In this document: positions 5,935 through 8,510 of the stretch, piece after piece
Numbering within the stretch: the stretch's first letter is position 1
How the letters are laid out: every line of letters begins with the position of its first letter
NCBI GenBank assembly: GCA_900759575.1
Contig: CAAEVU010000125.1
Span: 1-8,510, forward strand
Direction of reading: 5' to 3'
From: Clostridia bacterium
GTDB taxonomy: Bacteria; Bacillota; Clostridia; Oscillospirales; Acutalibacteraceae
DNA length: 8,510 nucleotides
Position numbers and translations under genes: made by a program
The notes under the pieces: generated by a model
Told to the model about the DNA's origin: nothing
Databases searched by the model: none
The model's input: only the letters and a program-made list of their open reading frames with translations

Positions 5935-6357
5935 ATGAAACCAGTATTTTATGAACACAAAGTGCAGTATTATGAAACCGATAAAATGAACTGCGTCCAC
6001 CATTCCAATTATATCCGGTGGTTTGAGGAAGCCAGGACCTGGCTGATGGACCAGGGCGGGTTTGGTTATGCCGCCATGGAGGCCATGGGGGTGATGAGCC
6101 CGGTGCTGAAAGCGGAAGCAGAGTTCCGCTCCATGACCCGGTTTGGGGAGACGGTGACCATTGAGACCAACGTGGAATCCTACACCGGCACCCGCATTGC
6201 CTTTTCCTATGTGGTGCGGGACCGGGAAACCGGCACAGTGCGGTGTCAGGGAAGAACGGAGCACTGTTTCCTGGGGCCCAAGGGCCGGCCGGTGTCCTTG
6301 AAAAAAGCCTGCCCGGAATATCACCGGCTCATCGAGGAAACTTTGGCAAAGGATTGA
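5935..6357 (+). CDS. acyl-CoA thioesterase, 4HBT/YbgC-like hotdog fold
   Basis: This is a 140-residue protein, the usual length for single-hotdog thioesterases that cleave acyl-CoA to free acid and CoA in the cytoplasm, normally as a tetramer. The signature YYETDKMNCVHHSNYIRWFE (12-31) matches the 4-hydroxybenzoyl-CoA thioesterase motif, with D16 in the catalytic acid position and the H-x-N-Y turn at 23-26 on the helix cap. Residues 60-115 show the alternating strands expected for the sheet (for example EFRSMTRFGETVTIETNV). The ATG at 5935 follows AAAGGAG with a 9-nt spacer. A longer in-frame start at 5836 is rejected because it lies upstream of the -10 box. The gene is divergent from the activase operon, so it may be co-regulated with it. 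Substrate chain length cannot be told. Confidence 0.9.
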   Translation: MKPVFYEHKVQYYETDKMNCVHHSNYIRWFEEARTWLMDQGGFGYAAMEAMGVMSPVLKAEAEFRSMTRFGETVTIETNVESYTGTRIAFSYVVRDRETGTVRCQGRTEHCFLGPKGRPVSLKKACPEYHRLIEETLAKD

Positions 6358-6410
6358 GTTGTCCCACAAATGACCGGACATCTTGAAAATGGGAATAAAA
6401 AAAGAAAAAG

Positions 6411-6447
6411 TGAGAAAAACCGCTGGAAATCAGGATAATCTTTCTCA
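6411..6447. repeat. inverted repeat upstream of the AraR-like gene promoter
   Basis: TGAGAAA (6411-6417) and TTTCTCA (6441-6447) are perfect 7-bp inverted arms 23 bp apart, ending 7 bp before the -35 box. It could be a split operator, or a weak stem at the 3' end of the thioesterase transcript. It has no T tract, so a terminator is unlikely. Nothing else is recognisable in 6358-6454. Confidence 0.3.
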
Positions 6448-6454
6448 GCTTGCC

Positions 6455-6483
6455 TTGACAGATGGAATTGGATTCCTTAAAAT
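6455..6483 (+). promoter_or_regulatory. sigma-A promoter of the AraR-like regulator gene
   Basis: A perfect -35 TTGACA (6455-6460), a 17-bp spacer and TAAAAT (6478-6483, one mismatch to TATAAT) make this the strongest promoter in the window. The predicted start is near 6490, inside the AraR-like operator, which predicts autorepression. The GH27 gene 24 nt beyond the regulator may be read from the same promoter. Confidence 0.75.
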
Positions 6484-6497
6484 GTAAGTACAACTTT
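6483..6497 (+). promoter_or_regulatory. AraR-type operator candidate over the regulator's transcription start
   Basis: TGTAAGTACA (6483-6492) has TGTA/TACA arms around AG. Known AraR operators of Bacillus subtilis have a TTGTACGTACAA-like core, so the right half GTACAA is exact and the left half has one change. It begins on the last base of the -10 box. Position and likeness both fit autoregulation by the protein encoded 70 nt downstream. The segment 6487-6497 (AGTACAACTTT) recurs at the activase operon start site. Confidence 0.5.
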
Positions 6498-6534
6498 GAG
6501 GAAAAGCCATTCCAACGAAAAGTCAGGCGCAAAA

Positions 6535-6565
6535 GGAGGAACCATCTCCCAAAAGATGGAAAGCC
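6535..6565 (+). promoter_or_regulatory. ribosome binding site with a spacing-correcting hairpin
   Basis: The only strong Shine-Dalgarno, GGAGG (6535-6539), is 26 nt from the ATG at 6566, too far for normal initiation. Between them CCATCT (6542-6547) and AGATGG (6554-6559) form a perfect 6-bp stem with a 6-nt loop. Folding it leaves 8 unpaired bases between GGAGG and ATG, an ideal spacing. No in-frame ATG, GTG or TTG lies nearer to the Shine-Dalgarno, so the hairpin appears to decide the start. Confidence 0.55.
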
Positions 6566-7648
6566 ATGAAAGAAAAAGCGAAGTATATCCAACTGTTTGA
6601 ACGTCTGAAAGAAAATATCGAGCAAGGTGTGTACCAGGACGGCCAGCGGCTATCCGGGGAGAACGAAATGGCCCTGGAGTTTGGCATCAGCCGGCAGACG
6701 GTGCGCCAGGCCCTTTCCGTGCTGGAGCGGGAAGGACTGATCGAGCGGCGCCAGGGAAGCGGCACCTATGTGCGGAAGGTGGAGCCCCGGCATAAGCGTT
6801 CCTGGAACGTGGGTGTGATCGCCACGTATATCAGCGAGTATATTTTCCCTTCCATCCTACGGGGCATTGAAGGGGAGCTGTCCGAAAACGGATTTTTCCC
6901 CATGCTGTCCGCCACCATGAACCGGGTGGACAACGAACGGAGGATCTTGACGGATTGCATGGAAAAGCAGATCGACGGGCTGATCGTGGAAGGCACCAAG
7001 ACCGCCCTGCCCAATCCCAACCTGCCCTTGTACGAGAAGCTTCGGGAAATGGGCATCCCGGTGGTGTTTTTCAACAGCTATTACCCTGCTTTGACCGACT
7101 GCGTGTCCGTCACCATGGACGACCGGCAAGGGGGATATAACGCGGTGGAATACCTGGTGGCAAAGGGCCACCGGAAAATCGGGGGCATCTTCAAAAGCGA
7201 CGATATGCAGGGTTTGGGCCGGTATGAAGGCTACACCAGAGCACTTTTGAAAAACGGCCTGGCTCTTCAGGACCGGTGGGTGACCTGGTTCCATTCGGAA
7301 AGCCGGGAAAATCTGCTCACGGATGAATACGGCATTTCCCTGCTGTTGGAAAAATACGCCCAGTGTACCGCCGTGGTGTGCTATAACGACGAGGTGGCGG
7401 TCAAGCTGGAACGGGCCATGGCCAACCACGGGCTGAAAGTGCCGGAGGATATGGCCCTGATCAGCTTTGACAACAGCCCCCTGGGGGAGCTTGCCGCTTC
7501 GGGCCTTACCTCTTTTGATCATCCCAAAGAACAGCTGGGAGCCTGCGCCGCCCGGAAGCTGATCAGCATGATGAGCGGCCGGGAGGAAAAAAGCGTGGTC
7601 ATGGATTGGGGATTGGCAGAACGGGAATCGGTAAATACCATTTTGTAA
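6566..7648 (+). CDS. araR: AraR-type transcriptional repressor (GntR winged helix + LacI-type sugar-binding domain)
   Basis: This is a 360-residue cytoplasmic regulator, the same length class as AraR of Bacillus subtilis. Residues 5-72 are a GntR-family winged helix: LSGENEMALEFGISRQTVRQ (29-48) is the helix-turn-helix and GLIERRQGSGTYVR (57-70) the wing. Residues 80-360 are a LacI/periplasmic-binding-protein-type effector domain; ATYISEYIFPSILRGIEGEL (86-105) and NERRILTDCMEKQIDGLIVE (123-142) closely resemble AraR as I remember it, as do CYNDEVA (272-278) and KVPEDMALISFDNSPLGELA (291-310). AraR releases DNA on binding L-arabinose; whether this one senses arabinose or a related sugar is not settled. 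It has its own strong promoter with an AraR-like box, so autorepression is likely. The GH27 gene starts 24 nt after its stop and is the probable main target. Family placement is secure; strict orthology is less so. Confidence 0.9.
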   Translation: MKEKAKYIQLFERLKENIEQGVYQDGQRLSGENEMALEFGISRQTVRQALSVLEREGLIERRQGSGTYVRKVEPRHKRSWNVGVIATYISEYIFPSILRGIEGELSENGFFPMLSATMNRVDNERRILTDCMEKQIDGLIVEGTKTALPNPNLPLYEKLREMGIPVVFFNSYYPALTDCVSVTMDDRQGGYNAVEYLVAKGHRKIGGIFKSDDMQGLGRYEGYTRALLKNGLALQDRWVTWFHSESRENLLTDEYGISLLLEKYAQCTAVVCYNDEVAVKLERAMANHGLKVPEDMALISFDNSPLGELAASGLTSFDHPKEQLGACAARKLISMMSGREEKSVVMDWGLAERESVNTIL

Positions 7649-7672
7649 TGGGCTGTTTAGGAGGAGTTACCT

Positions 7673-8510
7673 GTGAAAAAAGATCAAGTGGCATTGACCC
7701 CGCCTATGGGGTGGAACAGCTGGGACTGCTACGGCCCCGCTGTCAATGAGGAACAGCTTCTGGGAAATGCCCAGTATATGGCGGAGCATTTGAAGGAATA
7801 CGGCTGGCAGTATGTGGTCTGTGATATTCAGTGGTCCGAACCCACTGCCGGGAAATTTGACCCCGATTATGTGCCCTTTGCCTGGCTGACCCTGGACGAG
7901 TACGGCCGGCAGCTTCCCGCGCCGGAACGGTTCCCCTCCGCGGCAGGGGGAAAGGGCTTTGGCCCCATCGCGGAGAAAATCCACAGCCTGGGGTTGAAAT
8001 TCGGCATCCACATCATGCGGGGCGTGCCCCGGCTGGCTGTGCACCAGCATCTGCCGGTAAAGGGCACCCAGACCACCTGTGATAAGATCGCGTCCAGCAC
8101 TTCCATTTGTAAATGGAATACGGATATGTACGGGGTGGACGCCCGCAAGGAGGGCGCCCAGGCCTATTACGACTCCATTTTTGAGCTGTACGCTTCCTGG
8201 GGTGTGGATTTTGTAAAGGTGGACGATATTTGCAATACCAACGCCTATCCCCACAATCCCTATTCGGCGGAGAAGGAGATCGAAATGATCCGCAAAGCTA
8301 TGGACCGGTGCGGCCGTGACATGGTGCTGAGCCTGTCCCCCGGGCCTGCGGTGATCGAAAAAGCCTGGCATCTGCGGCAGAACGCCAATATGTGGCGGAT
8401 CACCGACGATTTTTGGGATCGGTGGGACCTGCTGCTGGCCATGTTCGAGCGGTGCGAAGTGTGGGAGCGCCAGGTGTCCCCGGGCTGCTGGCCCGATTGC
8501 GACATGCTAC
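7673..8510 (+). CDS. glycoside hydrolase family 27 protein, alpha-galactosidase/beta-L-arabinopyranosidase class (3' end outside window)
   Basis: The first 279 residues of a GH27 retaining glycosidase are present. It opens with the clan-D N-terminal signature TPPMGWNSWDCYG (9-21). The (beta/alpha)8-barrel strands follow: YGWQYVVCDIQW (43-54), LGLKFGIHIMRG (106-117), WGVDFVKVDDI (176-186) and DMVLSLSPG (216-224). By alignment to the usual KYDNC motif, D184 in KVDD is the nucleophile; D246 (or D245) in WRITDDFWDRW (241-251) is the acid/base. There is no signal peptide, so it acts on imported oligosaccharides inside the cell. The GTG start at 7673 has AGGAGG 8 nt upstream. It is open at the window edge, with roughly the last third missing. 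GH27 includes alpha-galactosidases, beta-L-arabinopyranosidases and isomalto-dextranases; the AraR-type neighbour tilts toward an arabinose-containing substrate, but this is inference. Confidence 0.88.
   Translation, partial: MKKDQVALTPPMGWNSWDCYGPAVNEEQLLGNAQYMAEHLKEYGWQYVVCDIQWSEPTAGKFDPDYVPFAWLTLDEYGRQLPAPERFPSAAGGKGFGPIAEKIHSLGLKFGIHIMRGVPRLAVHQHLPVKGTQTTCDKIASSTSICKWNTDMYGVDARKEGAQAYYDSIFELYASWGVDFVKVDDICNTNAYPHNPYSAEKEIEMIRKAMDRCGRDMVLSLSPGPAVIEKAWHLRQNANMWRITDDFWDRWDLLLAMFERCEVWERQVSPGCWPDCDML

Noticed and set aside
6360..6380. TGTCC/GGACA as a terminator for the thioesterase gene
   Set aside because: The stem is only 5 bp with an 11-nt loop and no T tract follows; A-rich sequence comes after it.
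5668..6381. Minus-strand open frame of 237 codons across the control region and the thioesterase
   Set aside because: It is the antisense of the thioesterase plus AT-rich promoter DNA, with no recognisable protein motifs.
6411..6430. Catabolite-repression (cre) site near the AraR-like promoter
   Set aside because: The sequence around AAACCGCTGG does not keep the required TGNAA..CG..TTNCA-type symmetry.
6556..6558. ATG at 6556 as the regulator's start, better spaced from GGAGG
   Set aside because: It is out of frame with the regulator, and no in-frame start lies closer to GGAGG than 6566.

Overview
The window looks like a chromosomal segment of a GC-rich anaerobic Firmicute, probably a gut Oscillospiraceae/Clostridia-type organism. 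This is inferred from the gene families (2-hydroxyacyl-CoA dehydratase activase, DegV, AraR-type regulator, GH27 glycosidase), AGGAGG-type ribosome binding sites, sigma-A-type promoters with extended -10 elements, and GC-rich palindromes between genes. No mobile element gene, tRNA, rRNA or CRISPR array was found.

Minus strand, 5541 down to 52: an apparent three-gene operon. It encodes (i) a 974-residue acyl-CoA dehydratase activase with two ASKHA/BadF-type ATPase modules, a Cys cluster and a DUF2229-like region; (ii) a 435-residue 2-hydroxyacyl-CoA dehydratase-related protein; and (iii) a DegV-family (FakB-like) fatty-acid-binding protein. Proteins (i) and (ii) together match the usual single ~1,400-residue protein of this family, so the gene appears here in split form. 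The split site holds 335 noncoding bases packed with about ten hairpins. A good promoter for the operon lies at 5713-5741, with a roughly 165-nt leader.

Plus strand, 5935-6357: a small hotdog-fold acyl-CoA thioesterase, divergent from the operon. The shared ~390-bp AT-rich control region carries four exact copies of ATTTTTCC, an 18-bp palindrome inside the operon promoter, and a 21-bp-spaced direct repeat. Acyl-CoA dehydratase-type chemistry, a fatty-acid carrier and a thioesterase side by side suggest a common role in acyl-chain or acyl-CoA handling. The substrate cannot be read from the sequence.

Plus strand, 6455-8510: a sugar-use locus. A near-consensus promoter with an AraR-like operator over its start site drives a GntR/LacI hybrid regulator of the AraR type. 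A GTG-started GH27 glycosidase (alpha-galactosidase or beta-L-arabinopyranosidase class) follows after 24 nt and runs off the window. The regulator's Shine-Dalgarno sequence is too far from its start codon in linear distance, but a small hairpin between them would restore a normal spacing. An 11-base motif at the regulator's start site also occurs at the predicted start site of the dehydratase operon, a possible regulatory link.
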